From contig NW_026622985.1 in assembly GCF_023065955.2 (NCBI RefSeq), positions 3,804,001 to 3,868,000 on the forward strand: DNA of 64,000 bases, written 5' to 3'. Shown in pieces: positions 35,001 to 45,335 of this stretch (its first letter is position 1; each line of letters begins with the position of its first letter). Below the pieces are notes generated by a model, which saw only the letters and a program-made list of their open reading frames with translations, was not told where the DNA came from and searched no databases. The translations under genes were made by a program, and so were the position numbers. The DNA comes from Ursus arctos. Taxonomy: Eukaryota > Chordata > Mammalia > Carnivora > Ursidae.

Positions 35001-35690
35001 CAGTGCACATGTCAGTCATGAATGACAGGGTGAATGGTTCTCCCTAAGAGGCTGGCAGAGGAGCCTTTGTTCTGAAGATAAAGAAGTTTAGGCTGCATGG
35101 ACTCTCTCTTTCACACTGCCCGACAGCATTCTGGGATGGCTCTTAGCAATGTGTTTTGATAAAATATGTGAGTATGAGATTATCTTTCTTATAATGTGCC
35201 CCTCCCTCCAAATTTTATCAGCTTCAGTGTTCACAACTCATGAATGTGTCTCTGTCCTCCAATGCACCAATTCAATCTTTTATGCCTGCCCCTCTGGCTC
35301 TTAAATCCTGGGGTAAACGATTCTTGAAGCCTGACAAATAAAGTTAATTTTGTCTTCTCTGGGTCTGTGTCTCTCTCCATGCATGTGCACAAACACATGC
35401 ACACACACATGCACATACACACATACCCTTAGTCAAGCTAGCCAAAAGACATTGAGCTTTTAGTGTATGCTGAGTAGAGTTCTACTCTCATATTATTACA
35501 CTCAAAAAATTTATAATGCAGAAAGTGAGATCCAACCAATGTTGATAGACATGGGAAGAGGGTATTCAATAATACCTAGAGTGTCCAGTTAAGGTTTCTG
35601 GATATTTAGACTACTTGTGGATTATACTATTATGTGGATTATTACTATTTAGCGATACCATATATTGTACAGTCATATAATTAGGCAAAA
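35001..35690. other. unassigned stretch with CA-rich run
   Basis: No gene was recognised. A (CA)n-like run with CATG interruptions lies at 35386-35426. 'acaaataaagttaattttgt' near 35335 could be a poly(A)-signal-like remnant of an LTR, but no LTR ends were found. Confidence 0.35.
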
Positions 35691-35744
35691 ATGGGCTAGG
35701 CATACCTCAACATAATCAAGGCCATGTATGAAAAACCCACCACT

Positions 35745-35864
35745 AAGGGTGCAGCTGGCTCAGTTGGTGGAGCATGCAAGTCTTTCTCTTGAGGTTGTGG
35801 GTTTGAACCCCACACTGGGTGTAGAGATTACCTAAACATAAAATCTAAAACAAAACAAAAAAAC
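35745..35864 (+). mobile_element. tRNA-like Can-SINE variant inside L1
   Basis: A short SINE that keeps a recognisable tRNA-type promoter: box A region 'ctggctcagttggtggagca' and box B 'ggtttgaacccc', then 'gtgtagagattacctaaaca' and an A-rich CAAAA tail. It differs from the other Can-SINEs by lacking the long CT-rich body. L1 sequence resumes with 'cagctaatatcatc'. Confidence 0.9.
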
Positions 35865-36250
35865 AAAAACACAGCTAATATCATCTTCAGTGGTGAACAA
35901 TTGAAAGGTTTTATTTAATATAGTACTGGAAGTCCTAGCCACAGTAATCAGACAGCAAAAAGAAATAAAATCAGCAAGGAAGAAGTCAAACTTTCAATAT
36001 TCACAGATCAAACTTTCAATATTCACAGGTGACATGATACTTTATGTAGAAAACCTGAAAGACTCCACCAAAAGTTTGCTAGACTGATACACAAATTCAG
36101 TAAAGTCAAAGGCTATAAAATCTATGTACAGAAATCTATTGCATTCTCTACATCAATAATGAAGCAGCAGAAAGAGAAATTAAGGAATCAATCCCACTTA
36201 TAATTGCTCCCAAAACCATAAGATACCTAGGAATAAACCTAACCTAAGAG

Positions 36251-36481
36251 GTGGGAAACCTGTATTCTGAAAACTATAAAATACTGATGAAAGAAATTGA
36301 AGATGACACAAAGAAATGGAAAGACATCCAATGCTCATGGATTGGAAGGACAAATATTATTAAAATGTCTATACTACTCAAAGCAATCTACACATTTAAT
36401 GCAATCCCCATCAAAATACCTTTTTTTTTTTTTTTGGTATTTTGGTACCAAAATATTTCTGCATTTTTTTTGCAGAGATAG
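36251..36481 (+). pseudogene. L1 ORF2 reverse-transcriptase fragment
   Basis: A 76-aa open stretch within the L1. It reads as the conserved ORF2 segment with YSENYK, KEIEDD, CSWIGR, NIIKMS and FNAIPIKIP motifs, part of the reverse-transcriptase/thumb region in L1 proteins. The frame is lost at the poly-T insertion near 36421, where the phenylalanine run begins. It is a dead fragment, not a host gene. Confidence 0.9.
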
Positions 36482-37061
36482 AACAAACAACTCTAAAATT
36501 TTTATGGAACCACAAAAGGCCCTGAATATCCAAAGCGATATTAAGAAAGAAAAGCAAAGCTGGAGGCATCACAGTTCCAGACTTCAAGTCATATTACAAA
36601 GCTGAAGTATGAAAACACGATGGTATGAGCACAAAAACAGACACATAGATCAATAGCACGGAAGAGAAAACCAGAAATGAACCCACAACTATATGGTCAA
36701 TTCATCTTTACTAGAATATGCAACAGGAAAAAGACAGTGTCTTCAACAAATGGTGCTGGGAAAACTGGACAGCAACATGCAAAAGAATGAAAATGGACCA
36801 CTTTCTTACACCAAACACACACAAAAATTCAAAATAGATTAAAGACCTAAATATGAGACATTAAAATCCTAGAAGAGAACAAAGGCAGTAACCTATTTGA
36901 CATTGGCTGCAGAGGCAAGAGAAACAAAAGCAAAAATGAACTATTGAGACTTCAACAAAATAAAAGCCTTCTGCACAGTGAAGGAAACAAAACCGAAAGG
37001 CAACCTACAGAATGGGAGAAGATATTTGTAAATGACGTATCTGATAAAGAGTTAGTATCCA

Positions 37062-37257
37062 GGGGCTCCTGGGTGGCACAGCGGTTGAGCGTCTGCCTTC
37101 GGCTCAGGGCGTGATCCCGGCGTTCTGGGATCGAGCCCCACGTCAGGCTCCTCCGCTATGAGCCTGCTTCTTCCTCTCCCACTCCCCCTGCTTGTGTTTC
37201 CTCTCTCACTGGCTGTCTCTATCTCTGTGAAATAAATAAATAAAATATTTTAAAAAA
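37062..37257 (+). mobile_element. Can-SINE (bear-type) inside L1, plus strand
   Basis: 'ggcgtgatcccggcgttctg' and 'ctcctccgctatgagcctgc' body with a long 'aaataaataaataaaatatt' tail. Exact 16-bp target-site duplication 'aaagagttagtatcca' at 37046-37061 and 37258-37273, the latter resuming the L1. Confidence 0.98.
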
Positions 37258-37789
37258 AAAGAGTTAGTATCCAAAACAGATAAAGAACTTATCAAACTCA
37301 ACACCCAAAAAATGAATAATCTAATTAAAAAATGAGCAAAAGACATGAGTACACGTTTTTCCAAAGAAGACATACAGATGATCAACAGATATATGAAAAG
37401 ATGCTCAACATCACTTATCATGAGGGAAATACAGATCAAAATTAAAATGAGATATCACCTCACACCTGTCACAAGGACCAAAATCAAAAACACAAGAAAC
37501 AACATGTATTGGTGAGGATGTAGAGAAAAAGGGACTTTCTTGGACTGTTGGTGGGAATGCAAACTGATGCAGCCACTCTGGAAAACAGTATGGAGGTGCC
37601 TCGAAAAGTTAAAAATAGAACTACTCTAGATCCAACAAGTGTATGACTAGGTATTTCCTAAAGAATAAAAAAGGATTATTCAATGGGGTACATGTACCTG
37701 AGGTTTACAGCAGCATATCTACAATAGCTGAATTATGGCAAGAGCCCAAATGTCCATCAACTGATGAATGGGTAAAGAAAATATAGCAT

Positions 37790-37838
37790 GTGTGTGCACA
37801 CATGCACACACATGCACACACACACACACACACACACA
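37790..37838. repeat. (CA)n microsatellite in L1 3' region
   Basis: Starts with GCACACATGCACACA variants and ends in an uninterrupted (CA)n run. It sits just before the L1 landmark 'tattactcagccataaagaa'. Confidence 0.95.
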
Positions 37839-38287
37839 TATGCAGGAGTATTACTCAGCCATAAAGAAGAATGAAATGATGCCATTTGCAATGACGTGGA
37901 TAGAGCTAGAGAGTATTATGCTAAGCGAAATAAGTCAGTCAGAGAAGTACACATACCATATGATTTTATTCATATGTAGAATTTAAGAAAGCAAGCAAAT
38001 GAACATAGGGAAAAAGAGACAGCCAAAGCAAGAAACAAATTTTAACTACAGAAACAAACTGATGGTTATCAGAAGGGAGGTTGGTGGGGCGATGGGTTAG
38101 GGTTAATAGGTGATAGGGATTAAGGAGTGCACTTATGATAAGCATCATGTGTTGTATGTAAGTGTTGAACGACTATATTGTGCACCTGAAATTAATATTA
38201 CACTGTATGTTAACTAACTTGAATTTAAATAAAAACTTTTTTAAAAGATGTAAAAAAAACAATGATTTAGGACTATAGCTGAATACT

Positions 38288-38318
38288 AATTTGTTGTTGT
38301 TGTTGTTGTTGTTGTTTA
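38288..38318. repeat. (TTG)n microsatellite
   Basis: Eight to nine uninterrupted TTG units. Confidence 0.95.
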
Positions 38319-38398
38319 CAAGGAAACAAGTTGCCTTAACATAAGACAGTTTTTCAAAATCAAATTATTTCAGTACAATTTAAAAGAATATTTCTTGA

Positions 38399-38577
38399 GG
38401 TGGCTCAGTCAGTTAAGCGCCTAACTCTTGATTTTAGCTCAGGTCATGATCTCAGGGTGCCGAGCTTGAGCCCTCTGTCAGGTTCCATGCTCAGCATGGA
38501 GTCTGTTTGTCCCTCTCCCTCTGCTCCTCTCACTCCTCTCTCTCTTTCTCAAATAAATAAATAAAATCTTAAAAAAA
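38399..38577 (+). mobile_element. Can-SINE, 5'-truncated, plus strand
   Basis: Starts inside the head at 'ggtggctcagtcagttaagc', lacking the first bases. Older-type body 'aactcttgattttagctcag' and a normal tail. Imperfect target-site duplication 'agaatatttcttga' (38385-38398) / 'agattgtttcttga' (38578-38591). Confidence 0.95.
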
Positions 38578-38591
38578 AGATTGTTTCTTGA

Positions 38592-40277
38592 ATCTCATTC
38601 TTTTTAACTACTATGGCACTTTTCTAGCCACAGAATTTTTAGTTTTAAAGTTTTTGTAAATTAAATGAATCTATTCTTTGAGTTGCATTATTGAATTTAT
38701 TCCTTCTAGATAATATTTAACTGCGATTACTATTGATTACAATTGTTTTACAACTTAAGAGTATAATGCTGAAGAAAGAAATCTGGTTAAAGCATTGACA
38801 ATCAGGCAAAAGGACATGGAGTAGAGCGGCTTGCTAGATTGGTAATTACACTCCTGCCAGAAAGAACATAATGCAGAAACCCTCCATTTTTGTATGGTGG
38901 GGCCAAATTACCTCAGTGTGGGGTCAAATGTCCTCTCTGTCACCACTGTTGCTAGCCCTGCCTGGAATAGGTGCCGGTTATTGACCTTTACTTCTGCTTA
39001 ATATGTGCTCTCCATGAGGGAGAAAGGCGGCCATGGAGAGAACAAGTAATGCCCTTAAAAAACTCCCAACAGTTTTCCTTGAGAATTTTTCACTTGTGGT
39101 GTTTAGATCTCGCAAGCCACCACACATCTGGCTCTAGTTCTGTGAATTCCCACTGCTATTCAGAGAGCATATTACAGGGAGATATTAAACCCACCATGGC
39201 TGAGCCCTCAGAGCTCGGAGGATGACAAATGAAAAGTATAGTTGAAAGAGCCATCTGTTTTCCTTACGTGACATCCAGCACAACATTTATAATGGGATTA
39301 ACATTATTCCTTCCAGTCGGAGTCAGGAGCGTCCCTGCTTTATCTGCAAAGGTACTCCACTTAATTCGTTTTCCCCGTGATGGATGCGTGATTGGATTTA
39401 AGACCATCATGGGCAATCCGATGTGCATGCCCAGAGTGAAAGAGCACAGTAAAGAATTATGGGTAGAATGTTAGGAAAGTTATATTTTTGCTAGAGTCAT
39501 TTGGACAAGAGAGAAAAAAAATAAGTGATATAAAGCTGGAAGGCCCTTGTAGCACAATCATTCCAATATGACCTATTGCTTCTGTGTATCCCTAAGAAAG
39601 GAGAGTTTGACCCTTAAATTTGGGTGGACTGTGATAAAACGTGAATATTCTTCCTCTCTGACAAAGGAGTAAATGATCCTTTGTGCCCCTAATGACAGCA
39701 TTTTCTGCTCCTCAGAATCCTGCTTCCATTAAGACAGAATTCCCTTTTTCTTCGCATTGTTAAGATACAGCAATAAAACACAAAACAACATATACAGCAC
39801 TTGATAACCGTTTACAAGATGAGTTTAACTCCTATACTTTGTAGTCTGCCTTGGCTACTGATTCGTTACCTTAAAATAGACATGAGTAATGTATTAAAAT
39901 CTGAGACATCCTGTACTGCTTACGTCTTAGCAGCCGTTTACTTTGTGGAGACAGGATGATTAATAATAGTAATCAGCTTAATTTAAATGCAAGAGGGTAA
40001 ATATTTTAGGTCACATGTTTTGGTGCACTATTTTTGCAAATGTTGCTAGAGATAAATGAGTGTATTTTACATACACAAAGTCTATATACATTTTCGAGCA
40101 CTGATATATGATTAATTTTAAATCTTTTATGACCGGAATGTGAACATTTTAAAAGCTCATTAACAAGTCCCCTGGTTTTCAGATACTTCTAGGAAAATTA
40201 TTTACAGCTCTTTTTAAACCGTATTTGACAGAATGAAAATCTTATTGCCTTAAAAATATAACAGAAGATCTAGGATT
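38592..40277. other. 1.7 kb repeat-poor island
   Basis: No SINE, LINE, LTR or DNA element was recognised over almost 1.7 kb, which is unusual for this window. It contains homeodomain-like and POU-like AT motifs (for example 'taataatagtaatcagctta' and 'aatttaaatgcaag' near 39963-39992) and scattered CpGs at 39240-39430. Small ORFs at 38971 and 39229 show no recognisable protein. A conserved non-coding element is possible but untested. Confidence 0.4.
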
Positions 40278-40483
40278 CGGGGGCACCTGGGTGGCTCAGT
40301 TGGTTGAGCAGCTGACTCTTGGTTTGCACTGGGATAATGATCTCATGGGTTGTGGGATCGAGCACCATGTTGGGCTCCACACTCATCAGGGAGTCTGCTT
40401 GAAGATCCTATCTCTCTGCCTCTTCCCCCACCTGCATGCATGCACACATGCTCTTTCTAAGATAAATAAATCTTTAAAAAAAA
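40278..40483 (+). mobile_element. Can-SINE, plus strand, diverged
   Basis: Head 'gggggcacctgggtggctca', body with 'ggttgtgggatcgagcacca', and a 'gataaataaatctttaaaaa' tail. Weak duplication 'atctaggatt' / 'acctgggatt' at the ends. Confidence 0.94.
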
Positions 40484-40866
40484 GAAAACCTGGGATTTTC
40501 AATACATATATTCTTGCTTTTGTTTATTAAAATGTAAATATTTTAAATATAATTAAAATATGGTAATTATTATAAAACCTCCTCGTTGGAGTCCTATTAT
40601 TTTTGTGAAAATCATTTTGGAAAAGGTAATGTCTACTATCATCTTCCAAGCTCAGCTGCAAGTGCTTCAAATTCTGTCTTTGATTTATCAGTCACCTGGT
40701 CTGATCCAGATGCTTATTTCTTGGACCTTCATAGCAGAACGGGCTTGCTTGTCACTTAAGACTTTAATGATCCCATAGTTGGTTGTTTCCAGCTAACTTT
40801 TATCTTCCCTCTGTGCCTCTCCCAGTCCAGGCAACCAGGGGCCATGTCTATCATGGAACCTAAATT
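40484..40866. other. unassigned stretch
   Basis: No gene or repeat was recognised. The ORF at 40560-40778 (72 aa) has no recognisable features. Confidence 0.4.
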
Positions 40867-40905
40867 AGATCCATCATGTAATGGTTAGCACTCTGGACTC
40901 TGAAC
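40867..40905 (+). pseudogene. tRNA-Gln(CTG) 5'-half-like fragment
   Basis: 'tgtaatggttagcactctgg' preceded by 'ccatca' and followed by 'actctgaa' matches the acceptor-D-anticodon half of vertebrate tRNA-Gln, including the CTG anticodon in a CTCTGAA loop. I count four mismatches over about 38 positions from memory of the tRNA. The match stops just after the anticodon loop: no T-arm or box B follows. It is therefore a fragment, not a functional tRNA gene. Confidence 0.7.
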
Positions 40906-41400
40906 TTGAACTAGATACTTGTTCAGTGTGTGATGCATAAATAAATGGGCACATGGATGAATGACCATATGTGTAAATAAATGAATACACTTAGGAGGGG
41001 CACAGATCAGTTACTACTCCTGCCTCTGTGTATTCACAATCTTGTACACATTTTAATCAAATAATAATGATAAATTACAAAGGAGAGTAGGTAAGTGTTA
41101 TGAGAATTTCCAAATATTCATCAACTTGAAGCATTTCATAATTCCTCTCTAAAGGAAAAAATGGTCAGGCATCTTGGCCCTTCACTGGAGGGTCTCTATG
41201 AACCCCAAATAACCTTCCTATCAGGAATTGCAACCCATGGATTTTACTGCATTTTTGTCTTTTCTCAGTGCAGTAATGTTCTCTCTTCACTGCTTACACA
41301 TACAAGTTCAAACCACTTGCTCCTTTTCAAACCACATCAAATTCAGTAGGGTAAACTTCAACCCTGGTTATATGTAAACATCCTTCTGCACACCCAGACA
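40906..41400. other. unassigned stretch
   Basis: Contains imperfect 'ataaatgggcacatgg'/'ataaatgaataca' tail-like sequence near 40940-40990 and no recognisable gene. Confidence 0.35.
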
Positions 41401-41691
41401 CATATCTCACAATGGCTTCCTATTTTATCTTCAAAAAAGCAAGCAATCTGGAAAGATAAATCCATATTTTTTTTCTATCACATCTACCAACTTACCAACA
41501 TACAATGCCTTATACTCTGCCTTTTCTCCTGCTATTATGGAAAAACTCATTTGGAGGGGAAGCCTGTCCCCTCTTCCTTGCCCAGAGTATCATTGTGGCA
41601 ACTCTCCATTCTCTTTCCTTCACTGTTAACTTTTCCTTCTCTATTGGATTATTCCCATCAACACTACAACATACATTTGCAACCATACCGT

Positions 41692-42045
41692 TCTGGAGGC
41701 AGGAGTCCTGAGTTCTGGAGGCTGAGAGAATAATCCATTTACTTGACTGTTCAGCTTTTAGAGGCTGCTTATTTTCTTTGACTCATGGCTTCTTCCTCAT
41801 ATCACTCCAACCTCTGCTTCTGTCATCACATTTTCTGCTACTGACTGATCCTCTTGCCCCCCTCTTGTAAGGGTCCTTGTGATTACACTGGGTACACCCT
41901 GATATGCATGATTATTTCTCCATCTTAAAGTCTTTCATTTAATCACACCTCAAAGTGTGTATGTGATAAAAATAACATATTGACACTTTCTGGGAATTAA
42001 CACATGGGCATTTTGGGGGAACCACTATTCAACCTACACATCTCT
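41692..42045 (-). mobile_element. MaLR-type (MLT1-like) LTR in L2, minus strand
   Basis: Reverse LTR landmarks: 'ctccaacctctgcttctgtc', 'gtaagggtccttgtgattac', 'catttaatcacacctcaaag' and 'cattttgggggaaccactat'. L2 sequence lies on both sides. Confidence 0.8.
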
Positions 42046-42884
42046 CATCTAAAAAGAAAAACAAATCATCTCTTGATCCTACCTCTACAAGCATAGCCCA
42101 ATCTCTGTCATCCTTAACATCAGAATTCCTTGGGAGAGTGTCACCATTTCTGTTCTTTAAGTCTCTTATTTTCCCTTGAACACATTTCAAACAGTCTTTC
42201 ATTCCTACCACTCCACAAAGCTACATTAAGTTTACCACCATCAGCATTACTAAATCCTAATGTCGGCCTATTGACTGGATTAACAAAGGTAATGTCTCTT
42301 CTCTGTAGCTCCTTTGGGAGTTTGCATTCTCCTGTTAATCTTCCTACCTTTTTAGTTTCCTTCTAGTTTCTTTTCATCTCCTTAACTCAGTGTCTCAGAG
42401 CTCAGTCTACGGTCATTCCCTTGGTAATTTTGTCTAGACTTAGAACTTTAAATGCCACTTATGCTCAGAGCCTATCTACCCAGCCTGAAGGTCTTAATAA
42501 ACTCTGGACTCTTCTTTGACGAATAGATATTCAAATGGAATGTCCAAAAATATAACTGCCTCATCTTCCACTCCAAAAACCTCCTTCACTTGGCAGAAGT
42601 TTGTCTCCACTTTCTTAAATACAAGCCTGTTCTCATTTTGATTTCTCATTTTTTCTCACATTCCCAATGCAATAATTTACTGCATCCTGTGGTTTCTGTC
42701 TTCAAATAGTATCTGCTATCTGGGCACTCCACCACTCCTTCCAAGGCTCCATTATCCTTTGCCTGGATTATTGTGATAGCCTTTAAACAGCACTCCTTGC
42801 TTCCACCACTTGCCCCTTCAGTTCATTGTCAACACTGCTATTGAAAATCATCTTTAAATATAAAGTCAGAACATGACATGTATT

Positions 42885-43731
42885 TGATGTGGGAAACAAA
42901 AACAAAATAAAATTTAAATTTCCTCACTACTTACAGCGCATTGACAAATCCTTGAAACAGGTAGAGTGAACTTCCTCTGGGATCTCAGCTGCCTGATGCT
43001 TTGCTAAGGGCAAAAGTCAATCTTAATTAACAGACCACACCCCCAACATACACCCTACACCCCATCTTGTGAGTCTATTTTAACATACAAAAATGCCAAG
43101 ATATATGTTAGCAATCATCCCTCAAGCATATGACCCACTAATATACATCGAAGGGTCTTATGACTACGGTTTTATGACAGTAATAAATGACGTGTTCTTA
43201 ACAAGAGCTAGCCCCCTCAAGGTCCTGGAAACCTTGCTTCCAAAACTCCTTAGAAACTTATGCTATCCCTAACCCCCTCCCAACTTGAAAATACATAATG
43301 AGCCACCCTCTTCATGACCCCAGTGCAGCTCTTTCTGCCCATGGGTCCAGTCCCTGTGCTTTAATAAAACCACCTTTTTGCACAGAAGATATCTTAAGAA
43401 CTCTTTTTTTTCTGAATGTAGAATTTTTTTAAATTATATTCAGTTAGCTACTATATAGTACATCATTAGTTTTTGATGTAGTGTTCAATAACTTCATTAG
43501 TTGAGTATAACACCCAGTGCTCATCACAACACGTGCCTTCCTAATACCCATAACCATGTTACCACATCCCCCCATCCCCCTCCCCTGTGAAACCCTCAGT
43601 TTGTTTCCTGGGGTCCATAGTCTCATGGTTCCTCTCCCTCTCTGATTTCTCCCCCTTCAGATTTCCCTCCCTTCCCTTTTGGTCCTCTGTGCTTGGCAGT
43701 CAGCTCCAAAGCCCAACCATTTCCTACATCA
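42885..43731 (+). mobile_element. young ERV solo LTR 'A' in L2, plus strand
   Basis: Begins 'tgatgtgggaaacaaa' and ends 'ccatttcctacatca', giving TG...CA ends and a 4-bp TATT duplication (42881-42884, 43732-43735). U3-like region, then 'cccatgggtccagtccctgt' and the poly(A) signal in 'gctttaataaaaccaccttt' (about 43360-43378). A minus-strand L1 tail (about 43408-43690) sits inside it near the 3' end. It is the inverted partner of the LTR at 44711-45280. No viral coding sequence is present. Confidence 0.85.
43408..43690 (-). mobile_element. carnivore L1 3' UTR fragment inside LTR A, minus strand
   Basis: Poly-T start, then 'agtacatcattagtttttga', 'tataacacccagtgctcatc', 'ccctcagtttgtttcctggg' and 'ttccctcccttcccttttgg': the reverse complement of the young carnivore L1 3' UTR, 5'-truncated at about 43690. 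LTR sequence resumes with 'cagtcagctccaaagccc'. Confidence 0.88.
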
Positions 43732-44008
43732 TATTTGCTAAAATTTCTCTAAGCTTTCCCCATATCAGTGTATAAGTCAAAAATTGTACTATGGTCTACA
43801 AGTCTCAAAAAGTAAGTATAATAATCTGACTGTAATTAGTGAGGACTTCACCTTTTTCTCTCTCTCTTTTGTTTGTTCTTCTCTAGACACAAGGAAAGGA
43901 CAGACTTGCTCAGTGGATAGAAAGCTCTTTCTCCAGGTATTTGTAGGGCACATTTATTTCAAAGCTTTGCCCTGATATCACCTTCTCAGTGAAATCTATA
44001 TTGACTAC

Positions 44009-44537
44009 TGAAGGGTAGCAAAATATGCCTTTTTGGCATAAAGGTTATTTTGAGATGACTATTTTTTGAGAAACAGCTGACACAGGAGAAGCTCTGAAAA
44101 TAAAAGTAGAAGTTTACCCTTCCTTAAGATACATTTACATGTATAAAGGAAATTTCCATTTGTAATTGTCTCCCTCTGTGTACTTGGAAGAGTAGCATGA
44201 CTTTAAATCACAAGGAATTCTTATCAGTGGTGAAGACTGGACTTAAATTTGCATACCAAACCTTACCCTGTTTACTCTGTGTTCCATGGTCACCCCTCAA
44301 AACTAGCCTCCCCTCTTTCCCACCTCTTTCTTTTCTCTTTAGCTCAATATGGTATGTAAGGTGGTGGCTTGGGTCTATCAGGGAGTTATTTGGTTTTCCT
44401 TAACTAACTCCCATGTATACATGCAGGATACACGTTAATAAGCTTCTGTTTGTTTTTCTTTTGTTACTCTGTCCTTTATTACAGGGGGTCTTAGGCAAGA
44501 ACTCAGGGTAGAGAAAAATTATTTTTCCTCCTTCCCT
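44009..44537 (+). mobile_element. older ERV LTR 'C' in L2, plus strand
   Basis: Starts 'tgaagggtagcaaaatatgc', contains 'ctctgtgtacttggaagagt', 'gctcaatatggtatgtaagg' (TATA-like side) and ends with 'ctgtcctttattacaggggg' and 'ctcagggtagagaaaaatta'. This is the order of a common mammalian ERV LTR, although I cannot name the subfamily. L2 continues in register on both sides ('ctcagtgaaatctatattga' before, 'ttaaaatttctcccctc' after). Confidence 0.75.
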
Positions 44538-44710
44538 ACTTAAAATTTCTCCCCTCTCCCACTCTCAACTCACCCTCCTTCATAACATTTATCACCTTAT
44601 ACTATGAAGCACTTAATTCACTTTTTTGTTTATTATGTATCTTGATAAGGACAGGGATTTTTATTGGTTTTGATAACTGCTATATTCCTATTACCTATAC
44701 CAGTTCCTGG

Positions 44711-45280
44711 TGATGTGGAAATGTTGGAGTCAGAGCAAATGGTCAAGAGAGTATTCTTGAGACATGTTTGGTGCAAAAGGTGGTTTTATTAAAGCGCAGG
44801 GACTGGACCCATGGGCAGAAAGAGCTGTACTGGGGTCATGAAGAGGGTGGCTCATTATGTATTTTCAAGTTGGGAGGGGGTTAGGGATAGCATAAGTTTC
44901 TAAGGAGTTTTGGAAGCAAGGTTTCCAGGACCTTGAGAGGGCTAGCTCTTGTTAAGAAAAGGTCATTTATTACTGTGTAATAAGACCATAGTCATAAAAC
45001 CCTTCAGATGTATATTAGTGGGTCATATGCTTGAGGGATGATTGCTAACATATATCTTGGGGGTGTGTAGAAATAAAGGAAGTTTTCAAAGAAATTATGA
45101 TATGTTAAAGGAGACTTATAGGATCTTGAGGGGGTTGGAATGATGTTAAGATTGCCTTTTGTCAACGTCAATATAGTTGAGCTTCCAGAGGAAGGTCACT
45201 CTCCCTGTTTCAGGACTTGTCAATGGGTGTTGGCAGTAAGGAAATTTACTTTTTTTCTTTTGCCTTTGTTTCCCAAATCA
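44711..45280 (-). mobile_element. young ERV solo LTR 'B' in L2 tail, minus strand
   Basis: On the minus strand it begins 'tgatttgggaaacaaagg' and ends 'tccaacatttccacatca' (TG...CA). About 570 bp, flanked by CCTGG (44706-44710) and CCAGG (45281-45285), a 5-bp duplication with one mismatch. Same family as LTR A: over about 180 bp before the poly(A) signal the two differ at about three positions by eye. It splits the terminal 'cctgg|catattt' of the L2 tail. Confidence 0.87.
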
Positions 45281-45335
45281 CCAGGCATATTTAGTGGTTG
45301 CTCAAAAAACATCTGTTGAATTGATAAAAGTTTGT

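Larger units (their letters stand above)
35692..38245 (+). mobile_element. 5'-truncated L1 (ORF2 RT to 3' UTR), plus strand
   Basis: Begins within the reverse-transcriptase region ('catacctcaacataatcaag') and continues through 'agatacctaggaataaacct', 'tggaaagacatccaatgctc' and the ORF2 C-terminal region (37270-37780). The 3' UTR ends 'gttaactaacttgaatttaa', a carnivore-type L1 tail. Many indels break the frame. Two Can-SINEs (35745-35864, 37062-37257), a CA microsatellite (37790-37838) and a small rearrangement near 36421 interrupt it. Confidence 0.93.
41400..45335 (+). mobile_element. LINE-2 (L2) skeleton broken by four LTRs
   Basis: Forward L2 segments occur in the right order across the whole interval. 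41400-41690 and 42050-42884 carry 'ggaatgtccaaaaatataac', 'ttgcctggattattgtgata' and 'aagtcagaacatgacatg'. 43732-44008 carries 'tatggtctacaagtctc' and 'tatcaccttctcagtgaaat'. 44540-44710 carries 'tcataacatttatcacctta' and 'gataaggacagggattttta'. 45281-45335 is the tail, 'catatttagtggttgctcaa'. Insertions split it at 41692, 42885, 44009 and 44711. The original L2 would be roughly 1.6-1.9 kb. Confidence 0.85.

Noticed and set aside
35745..35864. Possible functional tRNA gene
   Set aside because: Box A and box B are readable, but the sequence does not fold as a full tRNA and continues into a SINE tail with an A-rich end. It is a tRNA-derived SINE.
42885..45280. Complete provirus bounded by two LTRs
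   Set aside because: The LTRs are inverted, not direct repeats, and the DNA between them is L2 plus another LTR, not gag-pol-env.
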